A stretch of 46,722 bases of DNA from Gemmatimonadaceae bacterium (GTDB lineage: Bacteria > Gemmatimonadota > Gemmatimonadetes > Gemmatimonadales > Gemmatimonadaceae), in assembly GCA_011525845.1 (NCBI GenBank), contig WYBP01000015.1, positions 1 to 46,722 on the forward strand, given 5' to 3'. Made by a program: the position numbers and the translations under genes. Positions 34,606 through 44,413 of this stretch are shown piece after piece (the stretch's first letter is position 1; every line of letters begins with the position of its first letter). A model generated the notes under the pieces. The model saw nothing but the letters and a program-made list of their open reading frames with translations. It was not told the DNA's origin and did not search any database.

Positions 34606-35430
34606 GTGCGGGGGTGGACGCTCGGGAGCGGGAGCTCCGGCAACGCCCTTCTCATAGAAAGCGGTGCGCATCGCCTCCTCGTGGACTGCGGGTTCGGCCC
34701 GCGCGCGCTCGCCACGCGGCTCAAGGCCATCGGCGTGGCGCCGGAGTCGATCAGCGGGCTCCTCATCACGCACGAGCACGTGGACCACGCGCAGGGGGCC
34801 GAGCGTGCGCAGCACAAGTGGCGCTGGCCCGTGTACGCCTCGGCCGGCACGCTCGCCGCGCTCCCCGGGGTGACCGCGCGCTGGCGCCGGCCGCTCGTGG
34901 CGGGCACGCCACTCACGATCGACGGCTTCACGCTCGAGGCCGTGAGCATACCGCACGACGCGGCGGGGCCGTTCGGGTACGCAATCACCGCGACGGCTTC
35001 GGGTGCGCGCGTGGCCGTGGCGCACGACCTCGGCGCCGTGCCCGACGCGCTCCGCCGCGCCTTCACGCAGTGCGACGTGCTCTGCCTCGAGGCGAACCAC
35101 GACGTGGAGATGCTGCGCAACGGCCCCTACCCCTGGCACCTGCAGCAGCGGATCCGCGGAGGGCGCGGGCACCTGAGCAACGCGCAGGGAGGCGCGCTCG
35201 CGGCCGAGCTCGCGGGGCCGTCGCTGCGCGCGGTGGTGCTCCTCCACCTGAGCGAGACGAACAACACGCCGGCGCTGGCCGAGCGCGACGTGACCGCGGC
35301 GCTGCGGCGCACGAAGTACCGCGGGCCCGTGACCGCCGCGCCGCGGCGCGTGCCGGCGCCGGCGTTCGCGCTCGACGGTGCGCGGATGGCCGAGGCGCGG
35401 CGGAGCGAGCAGCTCACGCTCGGCGTCTGA
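34606..35430 (+). CDS. MBL-fold metallo-hydrolase, WalJ/YycJ-like
   Basis: A metallo-beta-lactamase-fold protein of 274 residues starting at GTG 34606, one base after the upstream stop. It begins with the family's LGSGSSGNALLIESG, then VDCGFGPRAL, the metal motif THEHVDHAQG and GPFGYAITA. VAHDLGAV and CLEANHD supply later metal ligands, and LLHLSETNNTPALA comes near the end. WalJ proteins are implicated as 5'-3' exonucleases in cell-cycle coordination; other MBL hydrolases remain possible. Confidence 0.88.
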   Translation: MRGWTLGSGSSGNALLIESGAHRLLVDCGFGPRALATRLKAIGVAPESISGLLITHEHVDHAQGAERAQHKWRWPVYASAGTLAALPGVTARWRRPLVAGTPLTIDGFTLEAVSIPHDAAGPFGYAITATASGARVAVAHDLGAVPDALRRAFTQCDVLCLEANHDVEMLRNGPYPWHLQQRIRGGRGHLSNAQGGALAAELAGPSLRAVVLLHLSETNNTPALAERDVTAALRRTKYRGPVTAAPRRVPAPAFALDGARMAEARRSEQLTLGV

Positions 35431-35476
35431 CCGGCGACGCTTCCCTCCCCCCGCCTCGCCCCCTAACGTTCGCGCG

Positions 35477-36106
35477 ATGGAGAGCATCGAGAAGCTGATC
35501 GCGAACAACCGCGCCTGGGCGGACGCCCTCAAGGCGCGCGACCCCGAGTTCTTCGCCAAGCGCGAGAACGACCAGGCGCCGCACTTCCTGATGATCGGCT
35601 GCTCGGACAGCCGCGTGCCCCTCGAGGTGATGACCGGCGCGCTCCCCGGGGACATGTTCGTCCACCGGAACATCGGGAACCAGGTCTACGCGACCGACTT
35701 CAACGTGCTCTCGGTGATCCAGTTCGCGGTGCAGGTGCTCCGGGTGGAGCACATCATCGTCTGCGGGCACTCGAACTGCGGCGCGCTGCGGGCGGCCGAG
35801 CAGCCCGCCGGGATGGGGATCCTAGACCACTGGATCGCGGGGGTGCGGAACACCATCCGGCGGCACCGCGGCGAGCTCGACGGGTGCGGCTCGGAGGACG
35901 AGCGGCTGCGGCGCCTCTCGGAGCTCAACGTGCTGCAGCAGGTGGGCGCGCTGAGCCGCACTCCCACGGTGCTCGACGCCTGGTCCACCGGGAAGCGTCC
36001 GCTCCTCCACGGCTGGGTGTACGACATCGGCACCGGGCACCTGGACAAGGTGGTGGAGGCGATCGACGGCGTGGAGCGCGCGACGGCGCTCCTCCCCACC
36101 GGCTGA
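35477..36106 (+). CDS. can: Beta-class carbonic anhydrase
   Basis: The enzyme interconverts CO2 and bicarbonate in the cytoplasm. The 209 residues contain the beta-class zinc set Cys42, His98 and Cys101 with the Asp44-Arg46 dyad: IGCSDSRVPLE and CGHSNCGALRAA. The start ATG 35477 is preceded by TAACGT seven bases upstream, a possible -10 box for a leaderless transcript. It converges on sbtB-sbtA, so all three genes for inorganic carbon lie together on facing strands. Confidence 0.95.
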   Translation: MESIEKLIANNRAWADALKARDPEFFAKRENDQAPHFLMIGCSDSRVPLEVMTGALPGDMFVHRNIGNQVYATDFNVLSVIQFAVQVLRVEHIIVCGHSNCGALRAAEQPAGMGILDHWIAGVRNTIRRHRGELDGCGSEDERLRRLSELNVLQQVGALSRTPTVLDAWSTGKRPLLHGWVYDIGTGHLDKVVEAIDGVERATALLPTG

Positions 36107-36169
36107 CGCGGCACCGGCCGCAGCATCGGCAGCGGCATCGGCCGCGCCGCCGCTCGGCGGTGCCCCGCC

Positions 36170-36475
36170 CTAGAACTTCTCCGGCCGCTGCACGTCGACG
36201 TCCTCGACGAACATGATCATCGCGTAGTTGTCGTAGTACCGCTCGCGCATCGCCGTGGCGATCGCGTCGGCGGTCTCGGCCGTGCAGACGATGTCGATCC
36301 GGATGTTCGCGGTGAGGTCGAACCCCGCGTTGCGCACGCCGCGCGAGCCCTTCCCCCGCACGTCGGTGACGGTGTAGCCGTGCGCGCCGAGCTTCTCGAG
36401 CTCCACGAGGAGGGAGCGTTCGAGCGAGGCCTCGGTGACGATCGTGACGAGCTTGCGCTTCTCCATCATCGCCAT
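36170..36475 (-). CDS. sbtB: PII-like carbon-sensing protein SbtB
   Basis: A PII-fold protein of about 101 residues (KLVTIVTEASLERSLLVELEKLGAHGYTV, read in parts; then DVRGKGSRGVRNAGFDL as T-loop region and IRIDIVC). Immediately downstream of sbtA, it is best called SbtB, which in cyanobacteria binds cAMP/AMP/ADP and controls SbtA. The C terminus ends QRPEKF with no Cys pair, so the redox R-loop of cyanobacterial SbtB is absent. The uridylylated Tyr of GlnB-type PII is also absent. The start is ATG 36475 or GTG 36484, the latter overlapping the sbtA stop. Confidence 0.85.
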   Translation of the reverse strand: MAMMEKRKLVTIVTEASLERSLLVELEKLGAHGYTVTDVRGKGSRGVRNAGFDLTANIRIDIVCTAETADAIATAMRERYYDNYAMIMFVEDVDVQRPEKF

Positions 36476-36480
36476 GGCGG

Positions 36481-37428
36481 TCACCCTCCGAGGGTGTGGA
36501 GGTATTCGGCGAGGCGGAGGTAGAGCGGGATCCCCACCAGGATGTTGAACGGGAAGGTCACGCCGAGCGAGGCGGCGAGGGAGAGGGTCGGGTTCGCCTC
36601 GGGCACCGACATGCGCATCGCGGCCGGCACCGCGATGTAGGAGGCGCTCGCGATGAGCGTGGCGAGCATCGCCGTGCCGCCGAGCGAGAGGCCGAGGAGG
36701 AGCCCGACCGTGCCGCCGATCACCGCGCCCACGAGCGGCATCCCGATCCCGAACGCCACCAGGAAGACGCCATGCTTGCGCAGGCTTCCCACCTGCCCCG
36801 CCGCGAGGAGCCCCATCTCCAGGAGGAAGAGGGCGAGGACGCCCTTGAAGAGTCCCATGAAGAGGGGCTCGATGGGCTGCACGCCGACCGGGCCCGCGAT
36901 CCACCCGATGGCGAGCCCGCCGAGGAGGAGCACCACGCTCTTGCCGAGGATCACCTCGCGGGCGAGCTCACCCCACTTGGTGCCGCCCCCCACGCCGCGC
37001 GCGAGGAGGATGCCGACGACGATGGCCGGCATCTCGAGGAGGACGAGGAGCACCGGCATGTACTGCTCGAACTCCACCTGCTGGAAGGCGAGGTAGGCCA
37101 CCGCGACCGCGTAGGTGCCGACGCTCACCGAGCCATAGTGCGCCGCGATTGATGCCGCGTCGGGGCGCTTGAGGCGCCCCACGTAGCGGAGCACCGGGTA
37201 GGCGAGGAGCGGGAGGAGGAGCCCGATGAGGAGCACCGCCCCCACCTGCGGGAGGATCCCGAGGGGTGACTGGTTCGCGAGCTCCACCCCGCCCTTCAGC
37301 CCGATGGCGAGGAGGAGGAGGATCGTGAGGAAGTCGTAGATCGCCGGCGGGAGCCGCAGCTCCGTCCGCGCAATTCCCGCCGTAAGCCCCAGCAGGAAGA
37401 AGAGAACGACCGGATCGAGTGTACGCAT
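36481..37428 (-). CDS. sbtA: Sodium-dependent bicarbonate transporter SbtA family
   Basis: A 315-residue membrane protein of about ten helices. The first reads LDPVVLFFLLGLTAGI, followed by ELRLPPAIYDFLTILLLLAIGLKGGVEL (in parts), the SbtA N-terminal hallmark. The motif AAHYGSVSVGTYAVAVAYL and the C-terminal repeat SASYIAVPAAMRMSVPEANP are the two inverted core segments that bind bicarbonate and sodium in SbtA. Length is slightly below the cyanobacterial ~370, because the central cytosolic loop is short. It is paired with sbtB. Confidence 0.92.
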   Translation of the reverse strand: MRTLDPVVLFFLLGLTAGIARTELRLPPAIYDFLTILLLLAIGLKGGVELANQSPLGILPQVGAVLLIGLLLPLLAYPVLRYVGRLKRPDAASIAAHYGSVSVGTYAVAVAYLAFQQVEFEQYMPVLLVLLEMPAIVVGILLARGVGGGTKWGELAREVILGKSVVLLLGGLAIGWIAGPVGVQPIEPLFMGLFKGVLALFLLEMGLLAAGQVGSLRKHGVFLVAFGIGMPLVGAVIGGTVGLLLGLSLGGTAMLATLIASASYIAVPAAMRMSVPEANPTLSLAASLGVTFPFNILVGIPLYLRLAEYLHTLGG

Positions 37429-37456
37429 CGCCCGGGAGTATGCCGTTCAGCGAGGG

Positions 37457-37498
37457 GTAAAAGGAAGAGGGTAGAAGGAAGAGGGGAAAAGGAAGAGG
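37457..37498. repeat. Three tandem 14-bp purine-rich repeats
   Basis: Three consecutive 14-base units, GTAAAAGGAAGAGG, GTAGAAGGAAGAGG and GGAAAAGGAAGAGG, form a pure-purine-biased tract on the plus strand between sbtA and groEL. They abut the hairpin at 37495-37531. Confidence 0.8.
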
Positions 37499-37531
37499 GG
37501 AGATGTGAGCACCATCCTCACATCTCCCCTC
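37495..37531 (-). terminator. groEL terminator-like hairpin
   Basis: Arms GAGGGGAGATGTGAG (37495-37509) and CTCACATCTCCCCTC (37517-37531) are perfectly complementary around a 7-base loop. On the minus strand it lies 21 bases after the groEL stop and is followed by a pyrimidine-rich TTCCTTTT tract. The arm sequence recurs near 7400, so it may also be a member of a repeat family. Confidence 0.6.
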
Positions 37532-37552
37532 TCCCATCTCACATCTGCCGTT

Positions 37553-39537
<1,985 letters not shown>

Positions 39538-39575
39538 AGGGTGGACCTCGTGTGGAGTGAAGGAGTGGTTGGTGG

Positions 39576-39602
39576 CTGGCACTCGGAATTGTCGAGTGCT
39601 AA
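39576..39602 (-). promoter_or_regulatory. CIRCE operator (HrcA binding site)
   Basis: The perfect half GAGTGCTAA (39594-39602, plus strand) and the near-perfect half CTGGCACTC (39576-39584; consensus TTAGCACTC) are spaced by exactly nine bases. This is the CIRCE arrangement bound by the heat-shock repressor HrcA. It lies over the expected transcription start of groES-groEL. hrcA is not in the window. Confidence 0.9.
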
Positions 39603-39610
39603 CAACTGGG

Positions 39611-39639
39611 AATGTAGGGGCAAGGGGTGTGCCAGTCAA
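39611..39639 (-). promoter_or_regulatory. groES-groEL promoter
   Basis: TTGACT (39634-39639, minus) and TACATT (39611-39616) are 17 bases apart. The start site would fall near 39604, at the edge of the CIRCE operator, the usual repressor geometry. Confidence 0.75.
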
Positions 39640-40067
39640 TGAAGGGGCGTAAGTCCTTGGGATTTCGTAAGTGGATGTTTCGCATGTAGTTAGGATGGCA
39701 GGATAGCTGCCAGTTTGTCTTGGCGATATGAGGGCCGAAGGTCCGGGTTGCGGTCAGAATGGCGGGGGGACACCTAGGCGGAAGGTCGAGGCGGGAGCAG
39801 GACGCTCGCCCGGGCCGCGCCGGCGACAGAGTCGGCGACGCGAAGCAGTCGTCCTCGGTCAGCGCGCCGGTTTCACGCATCGGAGACGTGCAACTCGGCT
39901 TCGATCGCGACTCTCCGGGTTGCTCGCGTTGTAGCGTTTGGCGCGGCGGCGCGCTGAGTCCAGCTGGACGCCCGCGATGACGTTGCGCGGACGTGTACCT
40001 GAATGAGTATTGCCGGGGCGATTCCCCCTGAACTGGCCAACGCGGCGCGAAGGCGCGGACCGGGCCG
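39640..40067. other. Non-coding flank on the left of the defence island
   Basis: About 430 bases between the groES promoter and the next gene. I see no open frame with coding character, no tRNA, no integrase and no clear direct repeat. The sequence is a mosaic of GC-rich pieces and more balanced stretches, unlike the compact operons on its left. It probably includes the promoter of the gene at 40068 and old junction sequence. Confidence 0.5.
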
Positions 40068-40763
40068 GTGATGCGTTCTACCACGCGTGAGGTCGACGAT
40101 TCAACTACTTGGCCGATGAGAGAGTCTGAGCTCAACGCACGATTCGTAAAGTTCCTCGTTGAGGAGCGCGGCTTCCCCCGCGTTACAATCGCGTTTCCTG
40201 TTTCGCTGAACTTCGATGTACGGCCGGACCTCGGCATTGTTGATCCGACTACGCGTGCCATCCTCGCAGTCGTGGAGTACAAGGTGCCGCCCGACGCTCT
40301 GGCCGAGCCAACCGAGCGGTACAGCGGCGTTGGCATTCGACTCAAAGCCGCGTTGCCACGACCGGAGATTCCGGTCTATCTGGTCATGCCTGGTCCCGCG
40401 CCGTACGATTTTGCCGTGTGGACGCTGAGCGAAGACGCCGGTTGGACGCAGGTCGCGCACGTCGACTTTCCCTCGTACGAGGCGCTGGTCAATCTCGCGG
40501 TCACGACGTTCATCGAGCGCACGCGAAGTCGCCGAGAAAGCAACGTCGCGACAATCGAACAGACCGGAGCATGGTTAGCCCTTCTTGCAGGCGAACTACT
40601 TGTGCTAGCCGTCGCGGGGTGGTGGTCGCCGACGTGGCAGGTCCTTGCGCTGGCGGGAGCCTTCGGTGCGCTCGTTCTTTATCCTCAGTTCACAAGGATT
40701 AAGGTCGCTGGAATCGAGCTTGAGCGCGCCACTGATCGCGGCACGCTGCCTCCAGCGGAGTGA
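40068..40763 (+). CDS. Putative membrane-anchored PD-(D/E)XK nuclease-like protein
   Basis: The 231 residues have two parts. Residues about 17-140 resemble the N-terminal nuclease domain of type I restriction HsdR proteins (HSDR_N type): ELNARFVKFLVEERGFPRV, then NFDVRPDLGIVD and AILAVVEYK. Pro53-Asp54 and Glu70-x-Lys72 form a good PD-(D/E)XK core. Residues about 167-208 form two hydrophobic segments (WLALLAGELLVLAVAGWW and WQVLALAGAFGALVLYP), so the protein is predicted to sit in the membrane with the nuclease-like domain in the cytoplasm. A second start (ATG 40116) fits the domain edge better. No exact family is recognised. It lies 143 bases before the Septu-like pair, same strand, same lower-GC composition. 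Confidence 0.7.
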   Translation: MMRSTTREVDDSTTWPMRESELNARFVKFLVEERGFPRVTIAFPVSLNFDVRPDLGIVDPTTRAILAVVEYKVPPDALAEPTERYSGVGIRLKAALPRPEIPVYLVMPGPAPYDFAVWTLSEDAGWTQVAHVDFPSYEALVNLAVTTFIERTRSRRESNVATIEQTGAWLALLAGELLVLAVAGWWSPTWQVLALAGAFGALVLYPQFTRIKVAGIELERATDRGTLPPAE

Positions 40764-40906
40764 TGAGCGTTCCCGCGAGCGAGCGGCGCTTAGCGACTGA
40801 CGGCTGGGCGACGAAAGCGGCGGCGGGGCCGCCACGTCCAGTTTGAACGGCCGCAGCAGACTGACGTTAGACCGATACTGACGAATTAATCCGGGGCCAC
40901 ACACTG

Positions 40907-42148
40907 ATGTTCGACTCGCTCAGCATCCACAATTGGCGGCAGTTCTCTCGCGTCAACGTGACGTTCCACCCGCGCCTCACCGTTCTGACCGGCGCGAACG
41001 GGAGCGGAAAGACCACCCTGCTGCAGCTTCTTAACAGGCACTGGGGATGGAACTCGCAGTTCGTCAGCACCCCGCGTTTTGACAGGAAGGGAGTTCGGAC
41101 CTACTGGACTGGCTTCTGGGAAGGCTTCGACGAGGACGTGAACACTCACGCAGCCAGGAGCTCGGCCTATGAAGATATTGGCCGTCTGACATACTCCGAT
41201 GGCCGATCCTCCCGGCTAAGAATACCGCAGGGATCGCACGAAAAGTACGAAGTCCAGATCGATGGGATGCCACAGATCCAGGGCGTATTCGTGCCGTCGC
41301 ACCGCTCGCCGTACGTGTATCAGCGCGTTGAGCAGATACCGACCGTTCTCGATGCGAAAGAACAGATCTTCCAAACGTATCTGAACGAGCTAATGGCTCG
41401 CTTTAGCACAGGTGGACGCACACAGTCGCCCAGCTTTCGCATCAAAACATCACTGATCTCGCTTGCAACGTTCGGCTACGGCAATCAGGCGGTTCAAGCG
41501 AACCCGGACGCGATTCGGACGTTCGAAGGATTCGAGGACGTCCTGCGACGTGTGCTACCGGACTCGCTCGGCTTCAGGCGCTTGGTTGTGCGCGTTCCGG
41601 ATGTCATCCTCGACACTTCAACGGGAGACTTTTCTTTCGATGCCGTCTCAGGCGGTATCGCTGCAATCATCGACCTTGCGTGGCAGATCTACATGTATCG
41701 CCAGCTCCACGAGCGATTCGTTGTCGTGATCGATGAACCTGAGACGCACCTTCACCCCGCGCTCCAGCAGCGCCTACTACCCGACATGATTGCGGCGTTC
41801 CCGTCTTGCCAGTTCATCGTGGCGACCCACAACCCGTTCATGGTTGCCTCGGTGCCAGACGCAAACGTCTTCGTCTTTACTTATAGTGACGCACGAAGGG
41901 TTGAGAGTGCCCGCCTTGAGCAAGTGAACATGGCCGGAACTCCAGACGAGATCCTTCGGACCGTTCTCGGGGTTCCGTCTACCAGCCCCCGATGGGCAAC
42001 TGAGCGACTTCAGCAGATTCTGAAGCACATCGAGGCGAATCCGATAACCTCAGAGAGCCTAGAGGGACTGCGCGCTCAGATGACGGACATCGGACTCCAG
42101 CACCTCTTCCCCAGCACAGTGGCACGGGTGCTCGAGGAACATGAATGA
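40907..42148 (+). CDS. ptuA: Septu-like PtuA ATPase (AAA/ABC-type, RecF/OLD-like)
   Basis: The 413-residue ATPase starts MFDSLSIHNWRQFSRVNVTF, typical of SMC/RecF-like AAA proteins. Walker A is GANGSGKTT (29-37), a signature-like SGGIAAIIDLAW lies near 248-259, Walker B is VVVIDEPETHLHP (about 272-284, Asp276-Glu277) and the switch His is in ATHNP (306-310). The middle part is a helical insertion. No TOPRIM domain is visible, unlike OLD nucleases, so cleavage would come from a partner. The stop overlaps the start of an HNH-nuclease gene (ATGA), the defining pair of Septu anti-phage systems. A TTGAAC (40843-40848) with TTAGAC 18 bases on is a weak promoter. Confidence 0.8.
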   Translation: MFDSLSIHNWRQFSRVNVTFHPRLTVLTGANGSGKTTLLQLLNRHWGWNSQFVSTPRFDRKGVRTYWTGFWEGFDEDVNTHAARSSAYEDIGRLTYSDGRSSRLRIPQGSHEKYEVQIDGMPQIQGVFVPSHRSPYVYQRVEQIPTVLDAKEQIFQTYLNELMARFSTGGRTQSPSFRIKTSLISLATFGYGNQAVQANPDAIRTFEGFEDVLRRVLPDSLGFRRLVVRVPDVILDTSTGDFSFDAVSGGIAAIIDLAWQIYMYRQLHERFVVVIDEPETHLHPALQQRLLPDMIAAFPSCQFIVATHNPFMVASVPDANVFVFTYSDARRVESARLEQVNMAGTPDEILRTVLGVPSTSPRWATERLQQILKHIEANPITSESLEGLRAQMTDIGLQHLFPSTVARVLEEHE

Positions 42149-42816
42149 TCGCGCTCAGGAAGATGGCGCCGCCCGAGATCTTGGCCACCAAGGGTCCTGA
42201 GTGGACAGCCGAATACCTAGCTGCGAAGACCGCCGGGGAGCCAGTCTCGGACACCGTCCGCTTTCGGTACCGCCATGCTGCCGTGAAGGCAACCCTTCAC
42301 GAGGAGACGCACTCAAAATGCGCCTATTGCGAGACGCGCGTCTCGGTCGGCGAGACGGACCATATACTTCCGGTTAAGGAGCGCCCTGAGTTGATCTGCG
42401 TGTGGGAGAACTTGGCACTGTGCTGTAAAGAGTGTAACCGCGCGAAAGGTCCCTACTACAGCGCGTCGGAACCTCTCATCAATCCATTCGTGGACGATCC
42501 CGATCGGCACTTGCTGTTCTTCGGACCACTCGTACTCCATAGGAGCGGCGACGACAAAGGCATGCGTACTACGGTCCGCCTGGAACTATCGCGCCCCGAC
42601 CTTATCGAACGTCGCTCGCGACGGATCAATGACCTGATGCCGCTCGTCGATCGCTGGAAGGTGCACGAGGAAGGTGAGACCAAGAAACTGCTTTGGCAGC
42701 TAATTCTGAAGGAGGCAGCGGACGATTCTGAGTACGCCGCTACGGTGCGGGCCTATCTCTTCAGCGAGTTTGGTGTTCGTGTCCCGTCGGAACCTGACAA
42801 TCGCGCCGCAGCCTAG
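42145..42816 (+). CDS. ptuB: Septu-like PtuB HNH endonuclease
   Basis: A 223-residue HNH nuclease. The zinc/active site reads CAYCE (Cys59, Cys62), then TDHILPVKERPE (Asp72-His73), VWENLALCCKECNRAKG (Trp87, Asn89, Cys94, Cys97, Asn98, Lys101). This C-x2-C, DH, W-x-N, C-x2-C-N layout is that of the HNH proteins paired with PtuA in Septu and with retron Ec78. The C-terminal half (LELSRPDLIERRSRRINDL) resembles the helical tail of that family. In Septu, PtuA and PtuB form a complex that degrades nucleic acid on infection. The four-base overlap with ptuA supports a fixed stoichiometric pair. Confidence 0.8.
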   Translation: MIALRKMAPPEILATKGPEWTAEYLAAKTAGEPVSDTVRFRYRHAAVKATLHEETHSKCAYCETRVSVGETDHILPVKERPELICVWENLALCCKECNRAKGPYYSASEPLINPFVDDPDRHLLFFGPLVLHRSGDDKGMRTTVRLELSRPDLIERRSRRINDLMPLVDRWKVHEEGETKKLLWQLILKEAADDSEYAATVRAYLFSEFGVRVPSEPDNRAAA

Positions 42817-43141
42817 CGACGGTTGCTGCTGGTGGCGGCCGCCCGGGACTGGTGTGGCGACGTCGCCGTTGTGACCAGGGTTGGTTGCAGCGACCCGGCC
42901 CATCCATGCTCATCGGAGCATCCAACGTAGCAGCAATCGTAGGGCACAGGATGATCCGCAGGGCAGCGTCTCAATCTCCCGCGGCGTCTCAGGTGCCGTG
43001 CTGCCCACCGATGGCAATGCGGTCGAGCGCGAATCCAATCGAGTGATCGCCAGCTACCGATCAATTCAGAGCTCCCGAACACACTTAGCGGACGACCCGC
43101 AATGCCGCGGCACCGATCGGACCCCGCGCGCCCTCCCTCCA
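42817..43141. other. Non-coding flank on the right of the defence island
   Basis: About 325 bases between ptuB and the convergent end of the epimerase gene. I find no coding frame, RNA gene, terminator with a T-run, or terminal repeat. The first ~90 bases are GC-rich, the rest mixed. It probably holds the right junction of the island. Confidence 0.5.
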
Positions 43142-44260
43142 CTACCGCCGCGCCTTCCACAGCGCCAGCAGCTCCCGCTCCCGCTCCGCCGTAAACCCAG
43201 TCTTCAGCCCCGCCTGCCGCTCCGCCGGCTCCCCCCGGAACCACTCCAACGTCTCCCGCGCCGTCACCTCCATCGGCCGGAACGTCAACCCCGCCTTGAT
43301 CTCAGGCGTAAGGTCGAACCTCGCGAACCCGGCCGTCGCACCACGCATCACCTGGAAGACCGGGAGCTCCCGCCCGTACGGATTCGCACCGTTCGCGCGG
43401 AGGAAGTCCGCGTCGACCCAGGTGTACGTCCCGGTCCCGCCGACGCCGCGGTGGATCCGGTCGACGAACTCCTTGAAGGGCTGGCCCATGTGCGGGCCGA
43501 CGCCGTTGAACACGCCGTAGGTCCGGTCCTCGACCAGCTTCACGCAGAACTGCACGAGGTCGCGCACGTCGATGATCTGCACATGGTCCGTCCCGTCCCC
43601 GGGCACGAGCACCTCCCCGCCCCGCGCGATCCGGACGGGCCAGTAGGTGAAGCGGTCGGTGTCGTCCCCCGGCCCGATGATCAGCCCCGGACGCACCACC
43701 GTCACGCGGCCGGGCATGGCGGCGTGCGCCTCCTTCTCGGCGTACGCCTTGGCGTGCCCGTACGGGAGCGCTCGCCCCTCGGCGATCGGTGAGTTCTCGA
43801 GCGTGAGCACGGGCGCGTCCGCGGTCATCGGCACGCGGCTCGTGTCGCGATAGACGGAACGCGTCGAGATGAAGAGATACTGGTCGGTCTGCTCCTTCAG
43901 CATGCCGGCCGAGAGCCGCACCCACTCGGGGGCGCTGCTGAGCGAGGCGGACTCGTCGATGACAGCGTCCCACCGGCGCCCCTTGAGCGCGCTCAGGTCG
44001 CTGGCGCGGTCCCCCGCGAGCTCCTCGACATCCTTGCCGAACATCCCCGGTGCGCTCCGGCCGCGATTGAAGATCGTGACCTGATGCCCGCGCTCGAGCG
44101 CGTGGCGCACCTGGTGCGGACCGACGAACCCGGTGCCGCCCAGGATGAGAATCCGCTTCGGCGCCGGCGCGGCCGCCGCGAAGAGCGCCCTGGGGTCGAA
44201 CGCCGTGGCCGCGCCGAGCGCGACGAGTCCGCTGCCGATGAATGCACGCCTGTTCTGCAT
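43142..44260 (-). CDS. Tat-signal NAD-dependent epimerase/dehydratase (extended SDR)
   Basis: The 372-residue protein opens with NRRAFIGSGLVALGAATAF, a twin-Arg signal, then a linker (AAAAPAPKR). The nucleotide-binding ILGGTGFVGPH (about 40-49) starts a Rossmann fold. RVTVVRPGLIIGPGDDTDRF and the VPGDGTDHVQIIDVRDLVQF region resemble isoflavone-reductase or sugar-epimerase-like SDR proteins. The signal suggests export already folded with its cofactor, an unusual place for an SDR enzyme. The substrate is unknown. It ends convergent to the island. Confidence 0.85.
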   Translation of the reverse strand: MQNRRAFIGSGLVALGAATAFDPRALFAAAAPAPKRILILGGTGFVGPHQVRHALERGHQVTIFNRGRSAPGMFGKDVEELAGDRASDLSALKGRRWDAVIDESASLSSAPEWVRLSAGMLKEQTDQYLFISTRSVYRDTSRVPMTADAPVLTLENSPIAEGRALPYGHAKAYAEKEAHAAMPGRVTVVRPGLIIGPGDDTDRFTYWPVRIARGGEVLVPGDGTDHVQIIDVRDLVQFCVKLVEDRTYGVFNGVGPHMGQPFKEFVDRIHRGVGGTGTYTWVDADFLRANGANPYGRELPVFQVMRGATAGFARFDLTPEIKAGLTFRPMEVTARETLEWFRGEPAERQAGLKTGFTAERERELLALWKARR

Positions 44261-44413
44261 GAGCCGTCCGGGTGGAGGTCGTGCAGAAGATACGCCGGAC
44301 GGCCGGAAAGCGATGGATCAGCCGGCGGATGGCGCGCCCGCGGGCTTCGGGCCAGTATGGGGACGGTCCAGGCAGGGCCACCACCTCCCACGGCGACCAC
44401 GAGCCCACGCGCG

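Noticed and set aside
36107-36169. GGCACCG / CGGTGCC arms with GCATCGGC repeats between the carbonic anhydrase and sbtB ends, possible bidirectional terminator.
   Set aside because: The loop is long and no T-run follows on either strand; the region is simply repetitive and GC-rich.
40843-40875. GTTAGAC near 40865, resembling the core of an integron attC site upstream of ptuA.
   Set aside because: No partner R'' core with AAC and no matching inverted arms were found within 150 bases, and there is no integrase in the window.
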